NCBI RefSeq assembly: GCF_000227135.1
Contig: NC_018241.1
Coordinates: 62,001-126,000 of the forward strand
DNA: 64,000 bases
Direction of reading: 5' to 3'
Source of the DNA: Leishmania donovani
Lineage: Eukaryota; Euglenozoa; Kinetoplastea; Trypanosomatida; Trypanosomatidae
Below the pieces are notes generated by a model. That model worked only from the letters and a program-made list of their open reading frames with translations, was not told the DNA's origin and did not search any database. Position 1 is the stretch's first letter. Each line of letters starts with the position of its first letter. The position numbers and the translations under genes were made by a program. Of the stretch, positions 26,739-35,821 are shown piece after piece.

Positions 26739-27730
26739 TGAGCGAGAGACAGGAAGAGGGGGGACGAAAGACGCGAGCAAACAAAAACAAAGGCACACGC
26801 GTGCACCGTGGCACCTGCCGGCACTACCAACTCCTCTTCTTCGTCTTTGACCCACACCCGCCCTCTCTCGCTCTCCCTTCCTCTGTTTCTCGTTGCGTCG
26901 TCGTTCTTCTTTTTCTTGGGACCTCGACCCACTCACCCAAGCCCAGCCCGTCTGCCCCTCATCGCAGCTCCGCGCACTGCCCTCTCTCTACTCATTCGCG
27001 TTTTTTGTTGTTGCCTCGCTTTGTTTTCCTCGGGTGCACCCCACACGTGTCATTCTAGCAGTGTGGCGTGTGTGCTGCGTCTTCATTTTGTTGGCCGCAC
27101 GCAGCAGCAGCAGCGGTAGTAGGGCACCCATACGTGCAGCTCCCCCAACCAGTGGGCCATATCCACGTAGCACACGAACGTGGACTGCACGCACAAGCCA
27201 CTGGTCGTCGTCGTTGTTTTTTTCTTCCTTTTCTGTCCTCTTTCCGTCATCTTTCGCTCTTGTCGCTGGGCTCCCTGGCTGGCCAGCGTGTGTGCTCTTC
27301 GGTCTCTGATCGGATCACAGCTCGTGTGTCACTGTCCCGCCATCGATCCGCGGCCCACCCACCCACCCCCCTCCCCTCTCGTCTCCTACTCAGTCTCGCC
27401 GCAGCACTTGTGCAGCTCGTTTTATTCGCGCCGGCCAAGGGACGTCCGCATTGGCCCGCGCGGCCATAGATTTACGTGCACACCGAGACCGCCATTTGTG
27501 TCTCTCCACTATAGTGCAAGGAGCTACTGGCGTGCGTCTAGCTGTGTATAGTCGTGTGTGTGTGTGTGTGCGCGCGCGTGGACGTGAGTGTGTCGGTGTT
27601 TGATTGCGTGAGTGCGTACTTCTGTCCTCCTCCTTGTTTTGATTGTTTGAGGTGGTGACACAACCACACTCACCATCGAAGAAAACGCGGGCACACGCTC
27701 ACAGCCGCATCATCACCACGCACTCGCGCT

Positions 27731-27777
27731 GGCTCTCCTTCTCCTCGCCTCTCTCTCTTATTCACGCAATCTCACAG
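27731..27777 (+). promoter_or_regulatory. Predicted trans-splice acceptor for the POT1-like gene
   Basis: Tract CTCTCCTTCTCCTCGCC then TCTCTCTCTTATTC, with ACAG ending at 27777. The first ATG after it is 28020, which defines the 803-residue protein; a second AG follows at about 27785. Confidence 0.5.
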
Positions 27778-28019
27778 GCGCCTCAGGCTTTGCTGTTGAT
27801 TTCTCGTTAAATATTCTTGGCTTGACGCCGTTGCCGCCTTTGCCGTGTGCGCGCGTGGGCATCATCGGCCCCCTCCCCCATCGCTTGCTCGTTTTTTCTC
27901 TAGCATCCGCGTGTCTGCCATCCTGCCCTCAGCTCGCTGCTGCGGGCGGTTGTGTCGCATCTGTCCCTCTACATATTTTCACCGATCGTCCGCCACCCTC
28001 GCCACCACACCGGGCTGGG

Positions 28020-30431
28020 ATGCGCCATGCCCGCGAACGCAGCGCAGCTACGGATGGTACACATGCTGGCGACGGCGACCTCGTCCACGCACCGTCAACG
28101 ATGAAAGATGTCGTCAGCGTGAATGGCATCTCGCTCGGCTGCGGTGGCAGCGAGGACGAGATGCTGGCCACCGCTGCCAACGGCAAGTTGGGTCGCTCGC
28201 GCCGCCACGTGGAAGTCATCTTCCACCCGGAGCTACGGCGCACCAAGGAGGTGATTCGGCGCCCAGAGTGGGTGCGCCGCGCTGGCGAATGTGTCGCCCA
28301 TCGCGGCTCCCTCAGCACCATCGCCCTCTTCGGCATCATGTTCGCCAACTGTGTTGGTGGCGGCTACGGCTTCGAGGATGGCATCGGGTCGGCTGGTCCC
28401 CTCATCACGCTTATTGTGTGTGGTATCTTGCCGTGGTTGTGGGCCTTCCCTACCGGGTTGGCAGTCGCCGAGCTGTCCACCGCCGTGCCGAGCAACTCGG
28501 GTGTGCTGATGTGGACGAACGCGGCGTTCCCACCCTTCATGTCATTTATGTGCATTCTTGCAACCATCTTCATCACCTTCATTGGCAATGCCACGTACCC
28601 GAACCTCACGGCCGAGTACGCACAGCAGTTGGGCAACCTCAAACTCGCTCCGGTGGCGGGTGTGAAGGTCGGTGTGGTGGCGCTCTGCTGCATCCTCAAC
28701 TGCGTCGGCGTCGAGATCGTCGGCAGCTCCTCCATCATCCTCTGTGCCATAACCATTTTGCCCTTCACGCTGCTGACGGTGATCCAACTCTTCTCCAAGG
28801 GCTTCAACAGGGCGGTGCTTTATGTGGATGTGAAGAAGGTGAAGTGGGCCGAGTTCTTCTCCATCCTTAGCTGGAACTACGCCAACATTGAAAACGCTGG
28901 CGCTGTCGTCGAGGAAGTCGCGAACCCGCGCCGAGCTCTTCCAAAGGCCATGATGATGCTGATGCTGAGCACGTACGTCGGCTACGTCATGCCGATGCTC
29001 GCTGGCGTGAGCGCCATGGGTGTTAATCAGGACTACTCGAAGTGGAAGGCGGGGCACTGGCCTGAGGTGGCGAAGGTGATCGCCGGTGACTGGCTCAAGT
29101 ACATGCTGTTCGCCGGCGCGCTGCTCAGCGGCATCGGCTTCACCCTGACCAGCATGTGCTGCACGAGCCGGCTGCTGGCAGGCATGGGCACCATGCAGAT
29201 GTTCCCAAAGAAGGTGTCGAGGGTGATCGGTTACTACCACCCGCGCCTTGGCACTCCCATCCCGGCCATCCTCATCAACTCTCTCGTCACTCTCGTCTTC
29301 AGCGTGAGCATGGAATTCACCAGCGTCGTATCGCTGTGTCAATCTATCTATTGCCTCCGCATGCTGCTCATCTACGCGTCGCTCGTCAAGCTGCGCATCG
29401 ACTATCCAAACCTGCCACGGCCCTACGCACTCCCCTTCAGCACCTGCACGACGGCATTGGTGCTGCTGCCGGCGGCGGCCTTCTCGCTTATGGCCTCGAT
29501 CGTGTCAGCCATGACCTCCCTCGGCATAGGCGTGGCGCTTGTCGGCTTCGTCGTCGTTGGAAGTGGTGTTTCGTGGTTGTACTGCCGCATATTTGCCCGC
29601 AACGGCTTTCAAGGCGTCATTGTGCAGTGCGAGGTGTCCTCAGGTGACGACGCGGAGGCCGGCGCGGCCGACGGTGCCGACGGAAGCGCGCTGAGCGAGG
29701 GCGTCTTCTACGCGGATGAAGAGCTCAACAGCGGCGAGCCGGTGGACGACCTTCTTCTCGGTATTTTGCCGATGCCTCTGGCCGCGCCAGGGCCGGTTGC
29801 ATCGACCACCTTGCCGCGCGGCAGCGAAGTCAATTCCAGTCAGTGGCACGTGTGGCATGGGATGACAGACCGCGACGCCATCGGCAGTCAGGCGGGAGAG
29901 GAGATGATTGGCATGGAGTACACCTCTCAGGACGGGCCCAACACGGATATAATGTTTGTGAACAACAACGCGACAGAGCATGCGCTGGGGAGCAGCACCG
30001 CTGGCTGCTCGCCAACAAGCAGCTTCCCCACCTACAGGGTCGCCTGCGGCGCTGAGACGACCATGCGTCACCGCCACCGCGCCCGCAGCCACGGCGCCGG
30101 TGGCGGCGGAGGCGGTGCGACCAACAGCGGCAACTACGGCCCGGCCGTGAGCGGCGAGGAGAGCGGCGAGGATACCGATATCACCCCCGCGGAGCATAGC
30201 GGTGGCGGCTTCACATTGTCAGCTACAGGTCGGCCTGTACAGGTGCTGTCGACATCGCCGCCGCAACTGATATTGAGTCCACAGCAGGTTCTCCTCAATG
30301 TGCCGGCCGCTGGCAGTTGGAGCAGCAGCCGATCTCCAACGCCAGTCAGCGGTCGTCACAGCCCGATCTTGACAAGCGCCATAAATATGAGCACGACCAG
30401 GAAGCCGCCCCCTCCCCCGACCTCTCTGTAA
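28020..30431 (+). CDS. POT1: POT1-like polyamine / amino acid permease (APC superfamily)
   Basis: 803 residues from the first ATG after the predicted acceptor. The membrane core (about 98-522, roughly 12 helices) resembles the LAT/PUT polyamine uptake branch of the APC superfamily. It shows GGGYGFEDGIGSAGPL, LSTAVPSNSGVLMW, FSILSWNYANIENAGAV, the ALPKAMM loop and a late KLRIDYPNLPRPYALPF. Leishmania major POT1, a plasma-membrane putrescine/spermidine permease, is in my memory also 803 residues long, which supports the assignment. A hydrophilic N-terminus of about 95 residues and an unusually long C-terminal tail of about 280 residues (Gly/Ser/Asp-rich) are probably cytosolic and could serve regulation or sorting. 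Substrate is inferred from family membership, not read from the sequence. Confidence 0.85.
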   Translation: MRHARERSAATDGTHAGDGDLVHAPSTMKDVVSVNGISLGCGGSEDEMLATAANGKLGRSRRHVEVIFHPELRRTKEVIRRPEWVRRAGECVAHRGSLSTIALFGIMFANCVGGGYGFEDGIGSAGPLITLIVCGILPWLWAFPTGLAVAELSTAVPSNSGVLMWTNAAFPPFMSFMCILATIFITFIGNATYPNLTAEYAQQLGNLKLAPVAGVKVGVVALCCILNCVGVEIVGSSSIILCAITILPFTLLTVIQLFSKGFNRAVLYVDVKKVKWAEFFSILSWNYANIENAGAVVEEVANPRRALPKAMMMLMLSTYVGYVMPMLAGVSAMGVNQDYSKWKAGHWPEVAKVIAGDWLKYMLFAGALLSGIGFTLTSMCCTSRLLAGMGTMQMFPKKVSRVIGYYHPRLGTPIPAILINSLVTLVFSVSMEFTSVVSLCQSIYCLRMLLIYASLVKLRIDYPNLPRPYALPFSTCTTALVLLPAAAFSLMASIVSAMTSLGIGVALVGFVVVGSGVSWLYCRIFARNGFQGVIVQCEVSSGDDAEAGAADGADGSALSEGVFYADEELNSGEPVDDLLLGILPMPLAAPGPVASTTLPRGSEVNSSQWHVWHGMTDRDAIGSQAGEEMIGMEYTSQDGPNTDIMFVNNNATEHALGSSTAGCSPTSSFPTYRVACGAETTMRHRHRARSHGAGGGGGGATNSGNYGPAVSGEESGEDTDITPAEHSGGGFTLSATGRPVQVLSTSPPQLILSPQQVLLNVPAAGSWSSSRSPTPVSGRHSPILTSAINMSTTRKPPPPPTSL

Positions 30432-32016
30432 TTCAGCAGCTCCCCACGCCGGTGCAGGCGCGTCTGCTTGCTATGCACCACTGCTGTCTGAGCACATAGA
30501 TGCGCATGCATGAGGGTGGTTGGTTGAGTGCCCTTTGAATGAGTTTGTGTGTGTGTGTGTATGTGACGTTATGGCGAGCGAGTGCGCGCCTCTTCTGGGC
30601 CGTTGACTCTCCTCTCGCTCCCCGCCACCCCTCACGTTCGTTTGCCGGTCTCGAGAGAGCACCTCGCGAGAGACACAGGCAAATGGAGGCGAGTACGTAA
30701 GTGCGAGTGCGTGTCCATCTCCTCCAAGCTCCGCTCTTGTCAGTTTTCTTCTTGCTTCGCTCTTGTATATGTTGCTGGTTTCGGTGCTTCGTTTTCTGGT
30801 GTGTCTCCTGTTCGCCCACTCGGCAGGCTCCTCTGAAAGAGGCACCTTGTGTGTGTGCGTGTGTGTGTGTGTTTCGGCTTTTGTGTACGCGACCGCATCC
30901 CTACTCCTCTCTCGCGCGTTCTCTACCTCTCCCGTGCGCTGCGCGACCTTCACGTGGCCCGCGTCAGCCCTTGTTGGTTTGTTTTTCCTTGCTATACGTA
31001 TATCCCTCTGCGGATAAGGAGGATGCACCCACTCCTCCATTGTACATATATATATATATATCCGCATGCACACACATATATATATGCTTAAGTATATCTA
31101 TATGTATGTATATGCATAAAGCATCGCAGGCTTGTCCACGACAGCCTCCATAACGTTAATGAACAGCAGAAAGAGACAAATCGAGAGACAACAACACACA
31201 CACACACACGCCAGCCTTCTGTGTGCACGCGTGTGCCTGCCCCGCTCGCACTGCCGCGATGACGGCATCCGCTCCCTCTTTCCCCCTTCCATCATTCCTT
31301 CTGCGAAACATATGACCGAAAACTCTGTAGTGGTGCGTGTGTATGTCCGTGGTGGGCCCTGTGTGCCTTGCTCCTGTTCTGCCTCTTCCACCTCCTCTCA
31401 CCCCACCCCATCCACCTTTTCTCCAGAGAGCATCAAGGGTTCACAAAGGTCTTACAAACCTCTACGCAGTGCGCATCACACCCAACGCGCCAGACGGGGA
31501 CGGCACACAGATACCGAGACTCCCACAAGCATATGCATGCACTGACGCACAGGAGGCCCGTAATGACATGCGAATAGCCCCTTGCAGGCTCCCCCTTCTC
31601 CCTGCCCCCCCCCTCCATTCACCTTCACATCTGTGCTGTTGCTGCTGCTGCTCTCTTCTTTTGCTTGTTGCAGCTCACGAAGCCACTGTCGTCTATTGTG
31701 CGCGGGACTTTGTGTGTTCGCTGCACAGAAAAAAAAAGGGAGGCGGCAGCTGTCGGTGTGAAGCCGGAGGTCGTCTTGCCCCGCTCTCTGTCTCCCTCAT
31801 CCCCTCACCTAGTCGTGCGTGCGTGTGCTTTCATATAGCTGCATAACGGGACTCTCTGTTGTTGCTGTGCTTCCTCTCCCTCTGTCTGTGGGTTCTTCAT
31901 CGCCTCCCTCCCCAGCACACGCACACCTCCGACGTCCACTCACCAACCCTCACCATCGCCGTCATCGCTTGGTACACTGTCTCTCTCTCTCTCTCCCTTT
32001 TTGGGTACCGTGATTC

Positions 32017-32052
32017 TGTTTTTTTTTTTTTCGCTATCCCTTCTATACGTAG
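32017..32052 (+). promoter_or_regulatory. Predicted trans-splice acceptor for the AAAP permease gene
   Basis: A run of more than ten T followed by TCGCTATCCCTTCTATACGTAG, with AG at 32051-32052. The first ATG after this is 32239. The leader would contain the GT repeat at 32194-32216. Confidence 0.5.
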
Positions 32053-32193
32053 CTGCGTCTCTCCTATCCTAGCCGTGCACAGCACACCTCTTCCTGGAGC
32101 CTGCCGTCTGTCCGTCACCACCGCCACCATCACCCCAACCCTTCCCCTCCTCCGCCACGGCGAGCCGAATAGCCTCGCTGGCGAGCGCGGTGC

Positions 32194-32216
32194 GTGTGTG
32201 TGTGTGTGTGTGTGTG
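32194..32216. repeat. (GT)n microsatellite in the AAAP permease leader
   Basis: About 23 bases of GT repeat ending 22 bases before the ATG at 32239, within the predicted 5' UTR. Confidence 0.85.
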
Positions 32217-32238
32217 CCATTCACACCAGACAGCGGAC

Positions 32239-34374
32239 ATGCGCTTCAACGGCAACAGCGGCACCGCGGAGGAGGGCCGCCACAGCACGAGCCCGCGGAT
32301 ATTTTCTCCACCCCTCACCCCTCCGTCGTCGCATCCGATGACGCCGACGTGGCCGAGCGCGACGGCTGTGGCAGAGCAAGAGCGGCAGCCACACTACTCG
32401 CTCCCCCCCTCCTCGCCACCGCTCCTCAACCTCACGCGCGCAGCGGACGAGACTGACAGATCGTCGTGCGCCGCTGGTGCAAGCGCCGGGCAGCGGTACT
32501 TCCACACCTCCTCGCTCAAGGAAACGGAGCAAGACAGGGTCGCAGACAGCTTCCACCACGCCTGGATGACAACGCCGCAGTCCAAGTCGGCTGGCGAGCT
32601 CGCGCCCAACGGCACAGACGATTGCACAAATCCCTCTACAGCATTGTGGCACCGAAGCAGCGGTGCGGTGCAGCCTACCAGCAACAGGGACCGAGAAGCA
32701 GCCAACTGCAGCGACATCGGCTGTAGCGACGTGGAATGTAACTGCAACGGCGGCCGTCCTCTTAGGGACGAAGGCAGTGGCGCCGACGACCTCCACCGCG
32801 CCCCTGTGGTGCGGCTCACGGCCGAGGAGGAGCAAGCGGCGCGTCTGCGCGCGTACAACGAGATGGTCGCCGGCGCTGCTGTCGGCAGCGATGCGGGGGT
32901 CACCGATGGGGTTATCGCCGCAAACAGTCGCGACTTCGTCTCGGATACACTGCGCACAATCCTCCCCAGCGGCGTGACGCAGTGGTTCTCGCGCTCCGTC
33001 GACGCGGTGGCACACACTTCGTCGAGCATGGTCCCCGATGGTGTGAAGAGCGCCGCGAGCACGGTGTCAAACACAGTCGGCGTGGGTGCCCAGCAGATTG
33101 GTGACGCGATTGACCGGCTGCCCGACTTGGTGGTGAATGCGATTCCGTCCACAGTGATGCCCGATGATGTGAAGCAGCTCTTCACGGATTTCAGCAACAC
33201 CTTTCGCAGCTTCTTCCACACGAATATTCTGTCCATGCCCTTCGTGTTCCGCCAAGCCGGGCTGATTGGTGGTATCGTGCTGCTCTCCTTCGTCGCCATC
33301 ACGTCCGAGTACGCGACGGAGGCGTACTTTGGGGCGAAGAACCAGATGAAGAACGCGCACAAGGTTGTCCTGTACGGTGAGGTGCCGCTCATGATATGGG
33401 GCAAGTGGTATCCGATGATCAACTTGTTCTACGGTGTTATCCACCTCGTCGGCTTCATTGCATTCTCGTCGTCGAACGCGGCGGTGCTGCTCGGTGCCAT
33501 GGGCATGAAGGGTAGCAGTGCGCAGGCGCTGGGCCTCATTCTGCCCTCCCTAATCGCCCTTCCGCTCGTCCTCATGAAGAACGCACGCAGCCAGCAGCCC
33601 CTGGCGATCATGTCCAACACACTCGTGCTGAACTCCGTGATTTTGATGTGCGTGGACTTCACCTACAAGCCCCAGCCGCCCATGAAGCTGTGGCCCTACT
33701 CACCATCTGAGTTCTTCGTCGCACTTGGTGTAACAGTGTACGCGTTCACCGGTATTGGCTCGACGATCACGGTGGAGCGCGTCATGGCGCCGCAGCGCTA
33801 CCTCAAGCTGCTGCGTGTGTCGGTGGCGATTTCGTGGGCGCTTCTCATGGCCTTCGGCCTCAGCGGCTTTGTCGCCTACGGCAACCACACCTGCTCCGTC
33901 ATGACGGTGTCGCTGAAGTCCGGCCCATTGCGGACCGCGGCGAGCGCGTTGCTCTTCCTCGCATCTCTCACGATCATCCCGCAGAACACGTTCCCGCTGT
34001 GCGAGCTATCGGACCGGCGACTGCTAGGGATTACACGGCTCACCCACTACTGGGACATCAAGCCGAACCTGCTGCGTATCTCATACCTCATTCTGAGTGC
34101 CTCGGCTGCCTTCACTGTTCCGTACTATGGGCTTGTCCTGTCCATATCCGGCTCGCTTGGCTGCGGCATCGTTGGCCTCGTCGTGCCCGCCGCGCTGGAC
34201 TACGTGAGACGCGAACGCTGGGCGCTGCGGAAGGGTCGAACGCTTCGCTTCTGGGAGTACATTCTCGTCTTCGGTCTCGGCTTCTACGGGTGTGTCGTGG
34301 TCATTATTGGGGTCGTATCCGGCAGCTACCAGCTGTGGAAGAACATTCAGACAAGCTCCCCTGACAGCTGCTAG
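32239..34374 (+). CDS. AAAP-family amino acid transporter
   Basis: 711 residues from the first ATG after the predicted acceptor. About 335 hydrophilic N-terminal residues come first, ending in an amphipathic stretch (VSNTVGVGAQQIGDAIDRL, VMPDDVKQLFTDFSNTF). About ten to eleven membrane helices follow from residue 337. Features of the amino acid/auxin permease (AAAP, SLC32/36/38) family are RQAGLIGGIVLLSFVAITSE, FVALGVTVYAFTGIGSTITVE, GLSGFVAYGNHT and TVPYYGLVLSISGSLGCGIV. The N-terminal extension is far longer than usual for the family. The position next to another permease of a different superfamily is notable. Substrate unknown; transport of amino acids is expected from the family. A SIDER-like repeat lies about 1.1 kb past the stop. 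Confidence 0.85.
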   Translation: MRFNGNSGTAEEGRHSTSPRIFSPPLTPPSSHPMTPTWPSATAVAEQERQPHYSLPPSSPPLLNLTRAADETDRSSCAAGASAGQRYFHTSSLKETEQDRVADSFHHAWMTTPQSKSAGELAPNGTDDCTNPSTALWHRSSGAVQPTSNRDREAANCSDIGCSDVECNCNGGRPLRDEGSGADDLHRAPVVRLTAEEEQAARLRAYNEMVAGAAVGSDAGVTDGVIAANSRDFVSDTLRTILPSGVTQWFSRSVDAVAHTSSSMVPDGVKSAASTVSNTVGVGAQQIGDAIDRLPDLVVNAIPSTVMPDDVKQLFTDFSNTFRSFFHTNILSMPFVFRQAGLIGGIVLLSFVAITSEYATEAYFGAKNQMKNAHKVVLYGEVPLMIWGKWYPMINLFYGVIHLVGFIAFSSSNAAVLLGAMGMKGSSAQALGLILPSLIALPLVLMKNARSQQPLAIMSNTLVLNSVILMCVDFTYKPQPPMKLWPYSPSEFFVALGVTVYAFTGIGSTITVERVMAPQRYLKLLRVSVAISWALLMAFGLSGFVAYGNHTCSVMTVSLKSGPLRTAASALLFLASLTIIPQNTFPLCELSDRRLLGITRLTHYWDIKPNLLRISYLILSASAAFTVPYYGLVLSISGSLGCGIVGLVVPAALDYVRRERWALRKGRTLRFWEYILVFGLGFYGCVVVIIGVVSGSYQLWKNIQTSSPDSC

Positions 34375-35607
34375 TCGGGCGCAGGCCTGTACGAGCCACC
34401 GTCCGCTCCACTCCATTCCTCTGAACTCCGTCCACCTAAGGATGTGCGCGTGCATGAACGCGTGTGAGTCAACACACGAACATGTCACAGCGGGAAGGGT
34501 AGAGGACACTGTCAAGGGGCCACGCACTCTACGGCGCCGACCCCTCCTCGCCCCCTCTCTGCGTTCGCGTTTGCGGTTGCATACGCTTGTGCGTGTGCGT
34601 CTGTGCCTGTATATTCAGCGAGAGCTCTGCTGCGCACACCGAAGGCTGAATGCCGACTGCCTGCATGTCAAGTCGAGCGAGAGGAGTAATACGATAGACG
34701 CAGAGAAGGCGCAGTGCGGGTGGTGGCGCCGCGTGCATGCGCAGGAATGCGCGAAGGGGGGACAGCTGAGCCTCCACCACGTCATCCCCTCCCTACCCCT
34801 TTCGCCTACGCATACACAGGCGTACATACGCACGACGTCGCCGCCGCTTCGCTTTCCTCTGCTATCGCTGTCTTTACAGCTGCCTCTTCGCTCCTTTCTT
34901 TGCCGTGTGTCTTGCTCGTCTTTCTTGTCGGCTTCCGTCTTCGCTCCGCCGCTTTCCTTAGCCCTCCCCCCTTGCCCCCTCCCGCGACTGCTTCTCTGCT
35001 TGTCTCTGACAGGAGAAAGGAAGGATGCAGGTTCGTGTTGGTGAGGTCGGTTGCCCATTCACGTTTCTTTCGGTTACTCGTGCGATGTTTCTCTGCGGAC
35101 GGTGTTCGCTGCTCTCTTGCTTTCATCTCCGGTAGTTGTGCGTTAGCCACGGCACCGCAATTCAACGCGCTTCTCTCTTCACCATCGCGACCAGCCGAAA
35201 AACCGCTGCGGCGCCCCACCAGCGCCGCAATCTCTCTGTGGCCCAACAGTCGCCTTCGCCTCACGCCATCGCCGTCCTTCTCCTTGTCATATTTCTTCTC
35301 TGCTTGCGGCGTGCCACCCCACCCCATCCCTCCCCTCCCCCCGCCTTTTCCTGTATCTACGGACCTGGCGCTAAGCGCTACTTGCTGATGTCCGTGTATG
35401 TCTGCCAGCTCGCGTTTCTTATGTCTGCGCCGTCACCCTGTCTGCGTCTATGTCTTGATCTCTCCTCGCGTTCCCTTTACACGAAACGCGCCTACCGACG
35501 TGCTCGGTGAATGCAATAGCTGGGAGATGCTCGTTGATACGTGGCCGTTCTCTGCCATCGCGCATGAGCTAAACTGCGCTCTACCCAAGCCCACCACCCA
35601 CCACCCG

Positions 35608-35622
35608 NNNNNNNNNNNNNNN
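35608..35622. other. Assembly gap (15 N) with overlapping flanks
   Basis: Fifteen N. The 13 bases to the left (CACCCACCACCCG) are identical to the 13 bases to the right, so the two contig ends overlap and probably no sequence is missing. Confidence 0.85.
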
Positions 35623-35722
35623 CACCCACCACCCGCCCCGCGGGTGGCCTCACAGCAGCTACCATCGTGCCGGTCGCCACGTGCTGCATCCTCCTCGGGG
35701 TGGCTCCGGCTCCCCACCACCA

Positions 35723-35821
35723 NNNNNNNNNNNNNNNNNNNNNNNNNNNNNNNNNNNNNNNNNNNNNNNNNNNNNNNNNNNNNNNNNNNNNNNNNNNNNN
35801 NNNNNNNNNNNNNNNNNNNNN
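35723..35821. other. Assembly gap (99 N) with overlapping flanks
   Basis: Ninety-nine N. The left flank ends in ACCACCA and the right flank starts with ACCACCA. Merging them gives exactly the junction found without a gap in copy B (reverse complement around 42935-42955). Confidence 0.85.

Larger units (their letters stand above)
25167..28019. other. 2.85-kb gene-free stretch before the POT1-like gene
   Basis: No coding region is supported; open frames such as 26192-27058 are Ser/Thr/Pro/His-rich. It holds a GT repeat (25190-25219), TA repeats (25444-25460 and 26697-26738), GT repeats near 25903-25922, a poly-A run near 26043 and many pyrimidine tracts. The 3' part is probably a long leader region for the transporter, the 5' part the proteasome 3' UTR. 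Confidence 0.55.
30432..32238. other. 1.8-kb gene-free stretch between the two transporter genes
   Basis: No gene supported. Contains GT repeats near 30546-30560 and 30850-30871, TA repeats (31045-31061 and 31075-31085), a CA repeat near 31194-31209 and a GT repeat (32194-32216) just upstream of the next start. It probably combines the permease 3' UTR with the leader of the next gene. Confidence 0.55.

Noticed and set aside
26192..27058. Forward frame of 288 codons before the POT1-like gene
   Set aside because: Composition is Ser/Thr/Pro/His from CA and CT repeats, it spans a TA tract and no motif is seen.
27822..28019. N-terminal extension of the POT1-like permease upstream of 28020
   Set aside because: There is no ATG in this part; it would need a non-standard start, and 28020 gives the expected 803 residues.
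34714..35388. Forward frame of 224 codons after the AAAP permease
   Set aside because: Its apparent hydrophobicity comes from CT-rich UTR DNA; no conserved motif or leader signal.
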